64,000 bases of DNA from NCBI RefSeq assembly GCF_002902965.1, contig NZ_CP026108.1, forward strand, positions 248,001-312,000, in the 5' to 3' direction. Positions 54,045 through 63,194 of this stretch are shown piece by piece (the stretch's first letter is position 1; every line of letters begins with the position of its first letter). The notes beneath the pieces were generated by a model. The model saw only the letters and a list, made by a program, of their open reading frames with translations. It searched no databases and was not told the origin of the DNA. Position numbers and translations under genes: made by a program. This stretch comes from Paraburkholderia hospita. Its GTDB lineage: Bacteria; Pseudomonadota; Gammaproteobacteria; Burkholderiales; Burkholderiaceae.

Positions 54045-55148
54045 ATGAGAATGGTGCTGGGGATCTCGATGGTGCCATTGGTAGTTTGTACACCTGTGTG
54101 CGCGCAGAGCAGCGTGAATCTGAATGGTGTCATCGATGGCGGAATCACGTATGTAAATAAGCAGCGTGGTGGCTCGTCGACGTTGCTCGACAGCGGAATA
54201 TTGACTCCGACCGTGCTTAGCATGCACGGGGCCGAGGATCTGGGAGGTGGCTACAAGGCGGTATTTGAACTCACATCCCAGTTCGACCTGGGTAGCGGCA
54301 CGACCATTCCGGAGGCGGGGCAGATCTTTGGCCGAACAGCATATGTCGGGTTATCTAATCAGCGTTTTGGCACGCTCACGTTCGGAAATCAATATGACTT
54401 CATGTTCGAATTTCTATCCCTTGGTCGGTACGATGGCGCATTACTGTTCGGTGGCCTGTATGACTTCCGACAGGGACCATTCACTGCGCTTGAAGTTCCG
54501 AACAATCCAACGGGTTCGTTCGACTTCGATCGAATGGCCGGTGCGACGCGTGTGCAAAACTCTGTCAAATATCGCACTCCCGACGTTGCCGGTCTAGCAT
54601 TAGGTGCACTGTATGGTTTCGGTGCGGTACCTGGTGCTTTGTCAGAAAATTCAACAATCAGTGTCGGCGCAAACTATGAACGTGGCCCCATAGGTCTTGG
54701 GGCCGCATACGTCGAAGTGAAATATCCGCAACTGAGCAACGGCCACGACGGGATCAGGAATTTCGGTTTCGGCGCCCACTACGACTTCGCGAAAATCCTT
54801 GTGATGCTACTTTACACAAATACGAAGAACACTCAGAGTGGTGCGCACATTGACGTGTTCAAGGGGGGTGGGTTGTGGAGGATATCGGGACCGTGGGCGT
54901 TCGGGCTCGATTACCAGTACATGAAGGGTAACGCAGTCCTCGAGGACAATCACGCATATCAGGTTACGACTGCCGTGCAGTATAGCTTTTCTAAGCAAAC
55001 TGTCGCCTATATCGAAGCCGTGTACCAGAACGCTGCAGGCGATGGTGGTCTTACCCGGGCATGGATCAATGGCTTAAACCAGGCCGATGGTGCGTCTTCT
55101 AACCACTCGCAGGCTCTTACGCGAGTTGGTTTGCAAATGAAGTTTTGA
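54045..55148 (+). CDS. Gram-negative general porin (Burkholderia type)
   Basis: 367 residues from the ATG at 54045, preceded by GGGGG at proper spacing. The signal peptide ends VCAQS, and the barrel starts SVNLNGVIDGGITYV. The family motifs MHGAEDLGGGYKAVFELTSQF and RTAYVGLSNQRFGTLTFGNQYD are followed by the terminal GLQMKF phenylalanine needed for outer-membrane insertion. It forms a trimeric diffusion pore. It is a single gene with no phased promoter; its leader overlaps the end of the LrgB relic region. Confidence 0.94.
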   Translation: MRMVLGISMVPLVVCTPVCAQSSVNLNGVIDGGITYVNKQRGGSSTLLDSGILTPTVLSMHGAEDLGGGYKAVFELTSQFDLGSGTTIPEAGQIFGRTAYVGLSNQRFGTLTFGNQYDFMFEFLSLGRYDGALLFGGLYDFRQGPFTALEVPNNPTGSFDFDRMAGATRVQNSVKYRTPDVAGLALGALYGFGAVPGALSENSTISVGANYERGPIGLGAAYVEVKYPQLSNGHDGIRNFGFGAHYDFAKILVMLLYTNTKNTQSGAHIDVFKGGGLWRISGPWAFGLDYQYMKGNAVLEDNHAYQVTTAVQYSFSKQTVAYIEAVYQNAAGDGGLTRAWINGLNQADGASSNHSQALTRVGLQMKF

Positions 55149-55608
55149 GTATCGGTAGAACGATCACTTAATGGTGATCCGCGAGTGTTCATGAAATCGT
55201 TGGCATGCATTCTGTTCTGTCGAAGATGCTTCCGCGACTCGACGCTCAATCTTGCCGCCAGCGAACAGGCGTCGATCGTTCGAATGCTGACATGGTGGAT
55301 TGTCGGTAGGCGCAGCGCGTGGCGGGCAGCGTCGTGTATTGATGGGTCACCGCGATGTGGTGGTCAATCCCACGCTGGCCATGTTGACTGTCCTGACGCG
55401 ATGGGTTCCTGCGTCATTTTCTCGTTATCCCGGCGATTTGGGCGATCCGTCGTGGTCGCACCTCTTGAAACGGCTCACTGTTGGTGGTGCTTCGTTGAGA
55501 GCGGGGTAAGTCGGGCAAAGGTTTTGATACTCGTACAGTAAGTAAGAGTAAAAAATCCGCAGTGCGCATCCAGTGTATTGAATCTAATATTCCGAGAGTC
55601 TCTTAAAC
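55149..55608. other. Non-coding stretch between porin and chemoreceptor
   Basis: Frames up to 118 codons exist but none is family-like. The AT-rich part at 55520-55600 is the likely chemoreceptor promoter. No phased boxes at the expected spacing. Confidence 0.4.
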
Positions 55609-57153
55609 ATGCGAAATAATCAGCCCGTCACGCAGTGTGAGTTCGAGGTCCCGGAGAATGCGACGCTGATGTCGACCACGGACACTGAGAGCAAGATAAC
55701 CTACGCCAATGCGGCCTTCGTCGAAGTCAGTGGCTTCGATCCAGAAGAAATACACGGCCAGCCGCACAATGTCGTGCGTCATCCGGACATGCCACAGGAG
55801 GCGTTCGCAGACATGTGGGCTACCCTTGAGGGCGGCGAGCCGTGGACCGCATTGGTCAAAAATCGGCGCAAAAATGGTGATCACTATTGGGTTCGAGCTA
55901 ATGCAACGCCCATAGTGAGAGACGGCCGGCCTGTTGGCTTCATGTCCGTTCGGACGAAAGCTTCGCGTGAAGAGATTGCGACCGCTGCGACGCTCTATAA
56001 CGATATTCGCGAAGACAACGCTGGAGGACGGCGATTTCACAAAGGGTTGATTGTTCGCACGGGTCTCATGGGTTGGACCTCGATACTGCAGACGATGCCC
56101 GTGCGTTGGCGCATCCGGTCGGCGCTACTGGCTGCGGCTCCGATATTCGTTGCTGGTGCCTGGGCACTGGGTCTGACGAAGACGGCGCTCGGTTTCTTTG
56201 CTGTGCTCGCTATGATCGTGTCGGTGTTGACCACATTGTGGCTTGAAGCGCAGATTTCTCGACCACTGGCGCAGATGTGCGAGCAAGCGATACGCGTAGC
56301 CAGTGGTGAGAGCCAGAAAGCGGTGCATATGAATCGTGTCGACGAGATCGGAATGACCCTGCGCACCATCAGTCAACTTGGACTGATGTTTCGGTGGTTG
56401 ATCGACGACGTTAGCGCACAGGTCTTCAATGTTCAAACCGCAAGCAACGAGATCGCGCAAGGTAACAATAACTTGAGCGCGCGTACCGAGCAGGCTGCGA
56501 CGAATGTGCAGGAAACGGCTGCTTCAATGACACAGATGACTGCCACCGTAAAGGGCAATGCTGGAACGGCTACACAGGCCAACCAGCTTTCGGTCTCCGC
56601 ACGCGATGCGGCAGCCAGGGGCGGGCAGGTCGTATCGGAGGTGGCGGCCACAATGGACAGGATCATCGACAGTTCGAAGAGGATCGCCGATATCATCGGC
56701 ATTATTGACGGAATCGCGTTCCAGACAAACATTTTGGCCTTGAACGCCGCCGTCGAGGCTGCGCGTGCGGGGGAGCAGGGACGTGGATTTGCGGTCGTAG
56801 ATGCAGAGGTCCGTGCGCTGGCGCAGCGTAGCGCGAGCGCAGCCAAAGAGATCAAGAACTTGATCAGTACAAGCGTCGAGAAGGTCGAGTCTGGGGCCAG
56901 ACTGGTCGATGATGCCGGCAAGACCATGGATGAAATTTTCGTTCAGGTGAAGGGCGTCTCGGACCTGATTGCAGAAATCAGTTCCGCTACCATCGAGCAA
57001 AGTAGTGGCATTACGCAGGTAAGTCAGGCTGTCAGTGATCTCGACCATATCACCCAACAGAACGCCGCACTGGTCGAGCAAAGCGCGGCTGCGTCCGAAA
57101 GTCTGCAGCAGCAGGCGACGCGTTTGGTCGAAGCGGTGAGCGTTTTCCGCTGA
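55609..57153 (+). CDS. Aer-like PAS-domain methyl-accepting chemotaxis protein
   Basis: 514 residues. The N-terminal PAS domain (about 15-120; [33 protein letters not shown] is the Aer-type core) senses redox through FAD in known relatives. A hydrophobic hairpin follows (about 165-205), then HAMP (about 210-260) and a signalling domain with the hairpin tip [23 protein letters not shown]. In the tip the usual VAGEVR reads VDAEVR. There is no C-terminal CheR-docking pentapeptide. It likely mediates energy taxis from the inner membrane. Confidence 0.93.
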   Translation: MRNNQPVTQCEFEVPENATLMSTTDTESKITYANAAFVEVSGFDPEEIHGQPHNVVRHPDMPQEAFADMWATLEGGEPWTALVKNRRKNGDHYWVRANATPIVRDGRPVGFMSVRTKASREEIATAATLYNDIREDNAGGRRFHKGLIVRTGLMGWTSILQTMPVRWRIRSALLAAAPIFVAGAWALGLTKTALGFFAVLAMIVSVLTTLWLEAQISRPLAQMCEQAIRVASGESQKAVHMNRVDEIGMTLRTISQLGLMFRWLIDDVSAQVFNVQTASNEIAQGNNNLSARTEQAATNVQETAASMTQMTATVKGNAGTATQANQLSVSARDAAARGGQVVSEVAATMDRIIDSSKRIADIIGIIDGIAFQTNILALNAAVEAARAGEQGRGFAVVDAEVRALAQRSASAAKEIKNLISTSVEKVESGARLVDDAGKTMDEIFVQVKGVSDLIAEISSATIEQSSGITQVSQAVSDLDHITQQNAALVEQSAAASESLQQQATRLVEAVSVFR

Positions 57154-57351
57154 CGTCGGTGGCGTTGGTGTCGGGAGGTCTTAAGCGTCGGCAACTCGTG
57201 ATGGAAGACACAGCGCTACCGCGAGTGTGCGCGCTTGCACCAAGTTCAGCGAAGTTAAATGGTGGCTAAAGCGTGTCAGGTTGCGCTAATAGACTAGACA
57301 GAAGACTGTCTCTAGTACTGCGAATAATGTATACGAATTAGGTGAAAGTGT

Positions 57352-57405
57352 TTAAGAAGTATTAAGAATTTGTCCAATGACGCGGTGAAATCCAATAGAT
57401 AAACT
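57352..57405 (+). promoter_or_regulatory. Phased-pentamer promoter attached to a YcaC relic
   Basis: TTAAG (57352) and TTAAG (57362), then TAAACT (57400-57405), 48 bases after the first box; GGTGAAA lies at the same offset (+32) as in the intact YcaC promoter at 15719. It is a duplicated copy of that promoter. It may now drive the exported protein gene at 57657. The 200 bases between the chemoreceptor stop and this site hold nothing I recognise. Confidence 0.5.
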
Positions 57406-57485
57406 GAGATACAGATGTTCTCGAATCGCCAGGCGAGCATGGCATGTTTTTCGGTGTTCACTTATTTTTTTGGACGTGCAACGCC

Positions 57486-57587
57486 ATGGCAAACTCGAAA
57501 GTCCAGAAACCTGAAAATTCCATCCTGATCATCTTTATTGGCCGTCAGCCGCAATTCGTTTGGGGCCAGTCTATGGTGATTCGGTAA
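57486..57587 (+). pseudogene. Relic of a second YcaC-like hydrolase gene (5' end)
   Basis: An ATG is followed by 33 codons reading MANSKVQKPENSILIIFIG and RQPQFVWGQS, against MANPKLEVLTPANSQIIFID and QQPQMAFGVQS in the intact gene at 15852. A stop occurs at 57585, and weak similarity continues to about 57630. The start of the family's catalytic Asp motif (FID) reads FIG. The promoter, spacer and first 30 codons were duplicated; the rest of the gene is gone. Confidence 0.8.
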
Positions 57588-57656
57588 TGATTTGTCCGGC
57601 AACGCCGCCAAACTAATATCTTCACAGTCCCATTTCTGAACCTACGGAGACCTTAC

Positions 57657-58118
57657 ATGAGTAAAGGAACCTTCCGCCTGACCGCTGTGTTACTGCTCTG
57701 CATCGGCGTTATGAGTGGGTTGTATACTTTCAATGCGCAAGCGGGCTCGGTGCCGGTGAAATGCTATTTGACTTACAGTTTGTCCGGATGGTCGGCGATT
57801 TATCAGCACGCTGCGGGGAGTGGCCGTGTCACTTGCGACAATGGCCAACGCGCCAGCGTCGACATCGAAATGAGGGGCGGTGGGCTGACAGCCGGTAAGT
57901 TCCGTGTCACCGGTAGCGGCAATATCAGCAATGTCTATAGTATCAAGGAAGTTTTCGGAAGCTACGCGCAAGCTGGCGCATCTGCCGGCGTGGTGCGAAG
58001 CGGTACCGCACAGGTAGTCACCAAAGGTACCGTGTCCATGGCGCTATCGGGTTCCGGTGAAGGTATCAACCTCGGTGTAGCGGTCGACAAGTTCGACATC
58101 AAACCGACCAGCCACTAG
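57657..58118 (+). CDS. Exported protein of unknown function
   Basis: 153 residues with a good RBS (CGGAG) and a signal peptide (LTAVLLLCIGVMSGLYTFNAQA, cleavage before GSVPV). The mature part is small, glycine/serine rich and beta-strand prone (AAGSGRVTCDNGQRASVDIEMRG, GTAQVVTKGTVSMALSGSGEG), with two cysteines that could pair. I do not recognise the family. It follows the duplicated YcaC promoter and relic, so it may have taken over that promoter. Confidence 0.75.
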   Translation: MSKGTFRLTAVLLLCIGVMSGLYTFNAQAGSVPVKCYLTYSLSGWSAIYQHAAGSGRVTCDNGQRASVDIEMRGGGLTAGKFRVTGSGNISNVYSIKEVFGSYAQAGASAGVVRSGTAQVVTKGTVSMALSGSGEGINLGVAVDKFDIKPTSH

Positions 58119-58275
58119 ATACTACTATGTCACAAATTCCATGGCGTTTTAGGAGCTTCTTCATCCTTTGCATGAGGAAGCGTTGGCTTGGGAAACATCG
58201 TTAGACGAGTAGCTGGAATACTTAAGCAGCACAATTGAACACAGTGATCATCCGTCGTGCCGGTCTGGTGGGCGA

Positions 58276-58740
58276 TTGTCGGAGGCCGATGCTGCCGACA
58301 CGCGTGAAAACGTCGAGCCGCTGGCAGCCCATCTCGATCCACATCCCGTGCGTGCGCGGCATCAGTCCCTGCTTCACTTCGTGTCAAAGTCCGAATCATC
58401 GGACGCCGCATTGATCGAACAGGTGCGGCGCAGGGTATTGCCACATATGAATCCGGAAAAAGTCTGTACTGGATCATTGATGACACCAGCTTTCCGAAGA
58501 AGGGAAACATTCGGTGGGCGTGGCGCGGCAATTCCGCGGGCAACTGGGAAAGCAGGATAACTGGCAGGTGGCCGTGAACCTGTCGGGCGCCATCGGGGAA
58601 GCGAACCTACCCGTCGCTTATTGGCTTTATCTGCCGCAGGGATGGGCAGATGGTCCGGCAAGGCGGCTGCAGGCCGGTGTGCCCGATGAGATTGGATTTT
58701 CGGTCAAGCTACAGATCGCTACACGCAGATGCGTGGGGCA
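58276..58740 (+). pseudogene. IS701-family transposase relic
   Basis: Segments in two frames follow the IS701 order: ENVEPLAAHLDPHPVRARHQSLLHFVSKSE, LIEQVRRRVLPHM, then WIIDDTSFPKKG (the DDE aspartate region), and after a frameshift near 58508 HSVGVARQFRGQLGKQDNWQVAVNLSGA and LYLPQGWADGPAR. The C-terminal half is missing after about 58740. No terminal repeats were found. Confidence 0.75.
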
Positions 58741-59169
58741 CCACGTGACTTTGCCGCGCAGCACTAACCAATGAACGTATTCCTTTCCAGATCCGCCTGC
58801 GGCAGTCGTGAGCCTCATCCTTCTTCGGGGGCGGGCAAAACCCGATAAATCATTCGTAAGAGTTGGAGTCTCCACCAAACCCGAAGGGGTTCACTCACTG
58901 GAGATCCTGCTGCTTCAATTCTGGATGAACGTCAACGCGATGCGTCAATTAAGGAATTTTAAGAAAATCAAAAAGTCTTTATCCCAATAGTTCGTTACTC
59001 TGACATTCGATTGAACCTACTTCGGTTCGTCCCACCGGTCTAGGCGAGGAGACTGGATCCGTATGTGTGCCGAAAGTCTAAGCTGTGGGTACGCCCGATA
59101 CCGGAACTTGCGATGAAGAATGTTATTGCCGCGTGAAATTTCTGGTAGCCCGCAGATCGAATTTACAAG
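58741..59169. other. Non-coding stretch between IS701 relic and DUF3331 gene
   Basis: No gene is supported. It contains the phased promoter at 58949-59001, with about 170-220 bases of leader before the next start codon. Confidence 0.4.
58949..59001 (+). promoter_or_regulatory. Phased-pentamer promoter upstream of the second DUF3331 gene
   Basis: TTAAG (58949) and TTAAG (58959) 10 bp apart, a third position reading CAAAA, then TACTCT (58996-59001), 47 bases after the first box. The -10 is weaker than elsewhere. Confidence 0.42.
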
Positions 59170-59658
59170 ATGCGCTCTACGATCGGTTCTTTTATCACAT
59201 GTGACACAATCAAAGTAAACGACATGCCCTGCGCGAACGAGAAAGATATATTCGAGAGAGCTTTGATGCGATTGCTGTGTCCGGATACTGACCAATCAGT
59301 ACAACGAGTGGAAATCGCTGTGCCTTTAAAGAAATATCGTCGAAGGAGGCGTGATATCCCAAACGGGCTCAACGCGACAGATTACCTACCGCGACCGGCG
59401 AGAATCTTTGTTCAGGAGATGCTTTCAGAGCATACATTGAGTATGTTTTGGAGTGATCCTCGGACCGGACATTACAGTGATCAGATCTGGCGGTTAGGGT
59501 TCGCGCGGATCGATGGATTTTGCGCTCTTTCTGGTAAGCCAATTGCAGAGGGTGATCAGATTTTCCGACCTCTGCGAAGCTTGATGCGTGCACCCTCAAA
59601 CGGTGATCGTATGGTGCTCGCATCGGTTGTTTCTATGCAAGTCGGAGACGATGATTGA
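59170..59658 (+). CDS. DUF3331-like protein (second copy)
   Basis: 162 residues from 59170; the ATG at 59224 (MPCANEKD) is an alternative start. It matches the protein at 29221 in its second half: LSMFWSDPRTGHYSDQIWRLG, then CALSGKPIAEGDQIFRP and APSNGDRMVLASVV. The first half is divergent and includes a basic run (KKYRRRRRDIP). The intact frame suggests it is still functional although its neighbours are relics. Function unknown. Confidence 0.7.
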   Translation: MRSTIGSFITCDTIKVNDMPCANEKDIFERALMRLLCPDTDQSVQRVEIAVPLKKYRRRRRDIPNGLNATDYLPRPARIFVQEMLSEHTLSMFWSDPRTGHYSDQIWRLGFARIDGFCALSGKPIAEGDQIFRPLRSLMRAPSNGDRMVLASVVSMQVGDDD

Positions 59659-60040
59659 AAACTGGAAACGTTCGCGTCGTGTACCATCTGTAGTCCTGTG
59701 CGTAATTCGGTGGTCCATTACGGCTCCGCACTCGAGCGCGGAGACGGATCCCACAGAGTGTACAGAGGGCTATGAAGCGGATCTTCAAGCGAAGACGCTG
59801 TCACGATGATGTCCCTGTGTTTCATCTTCAAACTGTAACCTGCCGGACGGGAAACGGGATTTGCGATGCTGAATGGATGTGGTCGGGGCACGGTGTGAAT
59901 GAGTGCATTGTCTTTGTTGATGCGGTGTACGTGTTGATATCCTTCAGACCTGCCAGTGTGCCTACGTGGGTCGCCGGTGGCGGGATCCGACCGGGTTCGG
60001 GGAAGGTGCTTGGCCGAACACGCGCTCGGTTGTACGCGCT
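59659..60040. other. Stretch without a supported gene before the HD relic
   Basis: A continuous frame from 59772 runs into the HD relic, but its first 90 codons show no similarity to the intact HD protein. Probably eroded sequence. Confidence 0.35.
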
Positions 60041-60326
60041 GTATGCGTCGAAATCCGCACCGACGAGGTCGGTTCGCACAGCAGCCGCGAGTAACTCCGC
60101 GAGTGGTGTAACTCTCGCAGCGTTTCCGCGCGGGAAACACATTAAGGAAGAGGTTACTGGTGCGATCGGACGCGGTGTCATATACCGACCGCAGACGACT
60201 TTAGGAAACCAGTGCGCCGATGTGCTCGACCGGATTGATCCAGACTACTGCCGGGTGAATTTTTGCGGACAGATATTGGGGGCGCCTTGGCAGGACTCGT
60301 CGCCATGCCTAGGCGATCCCAGTTGA
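60041..60326 (+). pseudogene. HD-domain protein relic (C-terminal part)
   Basis: In one frame VCVEIRTDEVGSHSSRE (compare AGVQMDVRGARYDEFTAQQ of the intact protein), then an in-frame stop and a shift. In the next frame FPRGKHIKEEVTGAIGRGVIYRP, then ADVLDRIDPDYCRVNFCGQILG (compare YARGMEHRPETT, ADVLDRWDPNYRRLNFCGLILG at 21135-21776). It is thus a decayed paralogue of the HD gene, close to a relic of another 15-29 kb family. Confidence 0.75.
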
Positions 60327-60539
60327 ACAGGTTAGCAGCCGCACCAGCTGCTGTTTCAGATTGATCTGCTCGCGCAGCGGCTGCCGGAAGAAATCTCCCT
60401 CTGTCACGGGCCTCTTCGGACCCATCCGCACCTCGTCAGGATTTGCAGGATTTAGGCATCAATATGCCAGGTCTCTGCAAATCCCACAATGCCATTTGGA
60501 CCTCGGAGTCTTACCGCATAAGCTTTGCGGATTGTTCAA

Positions 60540-60715
60540 GGCCGACCGTTTATCCTAGCTTTGAGGTTGATCACTTCGATGGCGCCTCCGCTTGGCGCGG
60601 GAAGTTCCCGAAAAGTGCAGGAAAGGTTGTACTGGACCGCGAAGCAAGGACGGGTAGCCTCAAAGTGACAACCGAAACATCGAGTGTCGACATCGGGGAT
60701 AAGACGCTCGACAAA
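60540..60715 (+). pseudogene. YceI-family protein relic (N-terminal half)
   Basis: The segment YPSFEVDHFDGASAWRGKF, then GKVVLDREARTGSLKVTTETSSVDIGD matches the beginning of YceI-like lipocalin-fold proteins (YPSFxVxHxG, W-RG-F motifs). No signal peptide precedes it, and the second half is absent. It lies upstream of and parallel to an intact LysR gene. Confidence 0.68.
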
Positions 60716-60896
60716 GAGATCGTTGCTGGAGGAACGCTGCGATGTCGATTGCAGTAACAGCGTTTTTTGCGTTCGTCTGGTCAGACTAGATCGAATTGTT
60801 GATTTGAAATCAAATGTTATTCAATTTCGGCGCGGTTATCAACGTGACGAAATCGCACTATCGTGACGTTTCACGATTGATTGCTGATTGCCTCCC

Positions 60897-61799
60897 ATGA
60901 AGACTACGCTAGACGAAATGCTCGCATTCGTGACCATCGCAGACACCGGTTCGCTGACGAGTGCGGCGGACAAGCTGCATCAGCCTACCTCGGTGATGAG
61001 CCGGGTATTGCGACGACTTGAAGAAAAGCTCGATACGACGCTAATCCGGCGCACGACGCGTCGGCTGGAGTTCACCGAAGAGGGTAGGGCCTTCCTCGAC
61101 TACGCACGCGACATTATCGCGTCGGTCGATTTTGCCGAGGAGCAGATTGCGCGGCAGCGGGAAACGCCGACGGGCAGGCTGCGGATTAACGCGGCGATGC
61201 CCTTTATGCAACATGTGATCGCACCGCTGATGACAGGCTTCCGTGATGCTTATCCCGACATCGAAGTGGAACTCTATACGAGCGATGAGATCATCGACCT
61301 GCTTGAGCATCGTACCGATGTCGCGATACGGATCGGCGAACTGCGCGATTCAACGCTGCACGCGCGCAGGCTCGGCGGCAGCAGGCTGAGAATTCTGGCA
61401 AGTCCCACCTATCTCGCGAAGGCCGGGAGACCCAAGCGCATCGGGGATCTTGCTGCACATACGCTACTTGGATTTTCGCATCCGGAGGTACTAAATTACT
61501 GGCCACTGCGTGTCGGCGGTGACGACGTCTACCGGATTCGTCCGGGGCTGCGAGCGTCGAGTGGCGAAACGTTGCTGACGCTTGCGGCAAACGGTACAGG
61601 TATCGTCTGCCTCGCCGATTACATGACAAGCGCGCATCGACGCAACGGTGATCTGGTGGAGCTGCTTATTGACGAGACTGTCGATTTTCGGCAACCGATT
61701 CATGCGGTCTACTATCGCAATACGACCTTGTCGCTTCGCATTTCCAGTTTTCTCGACTACGTCAGCGCGTTATTGAAGAAGGGCGGTGATATTGCTTGA
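60897..61799 (+). CDS. LysR-family transcriptional regulator
   Basis: 300 residues from the ATG at 60897. The HTH is MLAFVTIADTGSLTSAADKLHQPTSVMSRVLRRLEEKLDTTLIRRTTRRLEFTEEG, with the effector domain of the CrgA/AaeR-like group (GRLRINAAMPFMQHVIAPLM, DVAIRIGELRDSTLHARRLG). It is complete, with an AT-rich promoter region at 60770-60890. Its likely former partner, the YceI gene, is broken, so its current target is unclear. Confidence 0.93.
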   Translation: MKTTLDEMLAFVTIADTGSLTSAADKLHQPTSVMSRVLRRLEEKLDTTLIRRTTRRLEFTEEGRAFLDYARDIIASVDFAEEQIARQRETPTGRLRINAAMPFMQHVIAPLMTGFRDAYPDIEVELYTSDEIIDLLEHRTDVAIRIGELRDSTLHARRLGGSRLRILASPTYLAKAGRPKRIGDLAAHTLLGFSHPEVLNYWPLRVGGDDVYRIRPGLRASSGETLLTLAANGTGIVCLADYMTSAHRRNGDLVELLIDETVDFRQPIHAVYYRNTTLSLRISSFLDYVSALLKKGGDIA

Positions 61800-62356
61800 T
61801 GTTTTAGCGGAGGACGAGTGATGAGGATCAAATGTGCCGTATATGGGGTATTTCGTGAAGCGGCTCGCGACCAACAGTGAGCGAACCATCGTCCAAACGT
61901 CAAAGGCCCCGTGTCGGCGGAGTTGCTGGGTGGTGGGCAGCAGCGTCGCAGCACCGGTATTCCTTCGCCTCTCGATTTCTTGACATATAGCGCAAGGGGC
62001 AGAGTTGCCGAACGAGCAGATCGGTGCCCGGGTGCACGTTGGGCGGCGTATTCGCTGCTTAGTGATGCACTATTGTCTCGACACGTTGAAGTTGTCGGTA
62101 GCGCGGGGATCGCGCGCGTCTTGGTCGGTCACCAGACAATCAGCGCAGTCGAGCCCTCTTCGCCGGTATAGCGAATCGAAGACTTCTAAAACACAGTGGC
62201 GCTGCCACGTTGGGCTTTAGATGGTCATGGAGAGGCGTTGAGCAGAGTCGACTCGCGCTGCTTGAGGCATGCACCGCGGAGCGGCTCCCGTAAAGGCTCA
62301 CCGAATTGGCGATCGCGTCGAAAGGAGCTGCGACGCGTATGCGCTGCCGAGAAAGG
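61800..62356. other. Stretch without a supported gene before IS6
   Basis: No family-like frame on either strand; it ends at the left inverted repeat of the IS6 copy. Confidence 0.4.
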
Positions 62357-63194
62357 GGTTTTGTCGCACTAACGCGCTGAGCTAGAATTTGCGTCCCACC
62401 ATGAATGACGAACAGCATGGACAAGACGAAGAAGACGGCGCGCGCGACGTTGTCACCGGGTCTCAGCAAGGTGCTCAAGCGCCTTCATTATCCGCTGGAC
62501 GTCATCCTCCTGTGTGTCCGCTGGTACGTGGCCTATCCGCTAAGCCTGCGCCACCTGGAGGAGATGATGGCCGAACGCGGTGTAGAAGTTGACCACTCGA
62601 GCGTGCATCGCTGGGTGATCAAACTGGTGCCGTTGTTCGAGAAAGCCTTTCGCCGGCACAAACGCCCGGTCGGAAAGAGCTGGAGGATGGATGAAACCTA
62701 CGTCAAGGTGCGCGGCCAGTGGAAGTACTTGTATCGCGCTGTGGACAAGGCCGGGAATACGGTCGATTTCCTGTTGCGGGCACATCGCGACAAGGCTGCA
62801 GCGCGCCGCTACTTCGAGAAAGCCATCGATCGGAACGGCGTGCCCGAGACCGTGACCATGGATAAGAGCGGGGCCAATCTGGCGGCCCTCCTGGCCATCA
62901 ACGTGGAACGTGAAACGCCCATCAAGGTCAGGCAGGTCAAGTATCTGAATAACGTCGTCGAGCAGGATCATCGGGCAATCAAACGCCGAACTAGGCCCAT
63001 GATGGGCTTCAAGGATTTTCGCTGTGCCCGCATTATCCTGTCAGGCATTGAGACGATGCATATGATTAGAAAAGGTCAGATGAAGGGCAGCGGCGATACC
63101 CGAACCGCTGCTGCGCAGTTCTATTCGCTGGTGGCATAAGGACTCCTTGCCATTACCGAATTTCTTACCCCGCCAAACTTATCGCGACACAACC
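62357..63194 (+). mobile_element. IS6-family insertion sequence
   Basis: About 838 bp bounded by short inverted repeats: GGTTTTGTCGC (62357-62367) and its near-complement GCGACACAACC (63184-63194), 10 of 11 bases matching. One transposase fills it. The eight bases outside each end (GAGAAAGG and GCGACAAA) do not match, so there is no target duplication. That is usual after IS6-type cointegrate resolution or adjacent deletion. The right end cuts a TetR gene. Confidence 0.8.
62405..63139 (+). CDS. IS6-family transposase
   Basis: 244 residues, the family's usual length. DDE residues are visible: Asp in WRMDETYVKVRG, Asp in TVTMDKSGANLAAL, and Glu in NVVEQDHRAIKRRTRPMMGFKDF. The N-terminal HTH is YPLSLRHLEEMMAERGVEVDHSSVHRWV. 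It catalyses replicative transposition with cointegrate formation. The frame is intact, so the element may be active. Confidence 0.95.
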   Translation: MTNSMDKTKKTARATLSPGLSKVLKRLHYPLDVILLCVRWYVAYPLSLRHLEEMMAERGVEVDHSSVHRWVIKLVPLFEKAFRRHKRPVGKSWRMDETYVKVRGQWKYLYRAVDKAGNTVDFLLRAHRDKAAARRYFEKAIDRNGVPETVTMDKSGANLAALLAINVERETPIKVRQVKYLNNVVEQDHRAIKRRTRPMMGFKDFRCARIILSGIETMHMIRKGQMKGSGDTRTAAAQFYSLVA

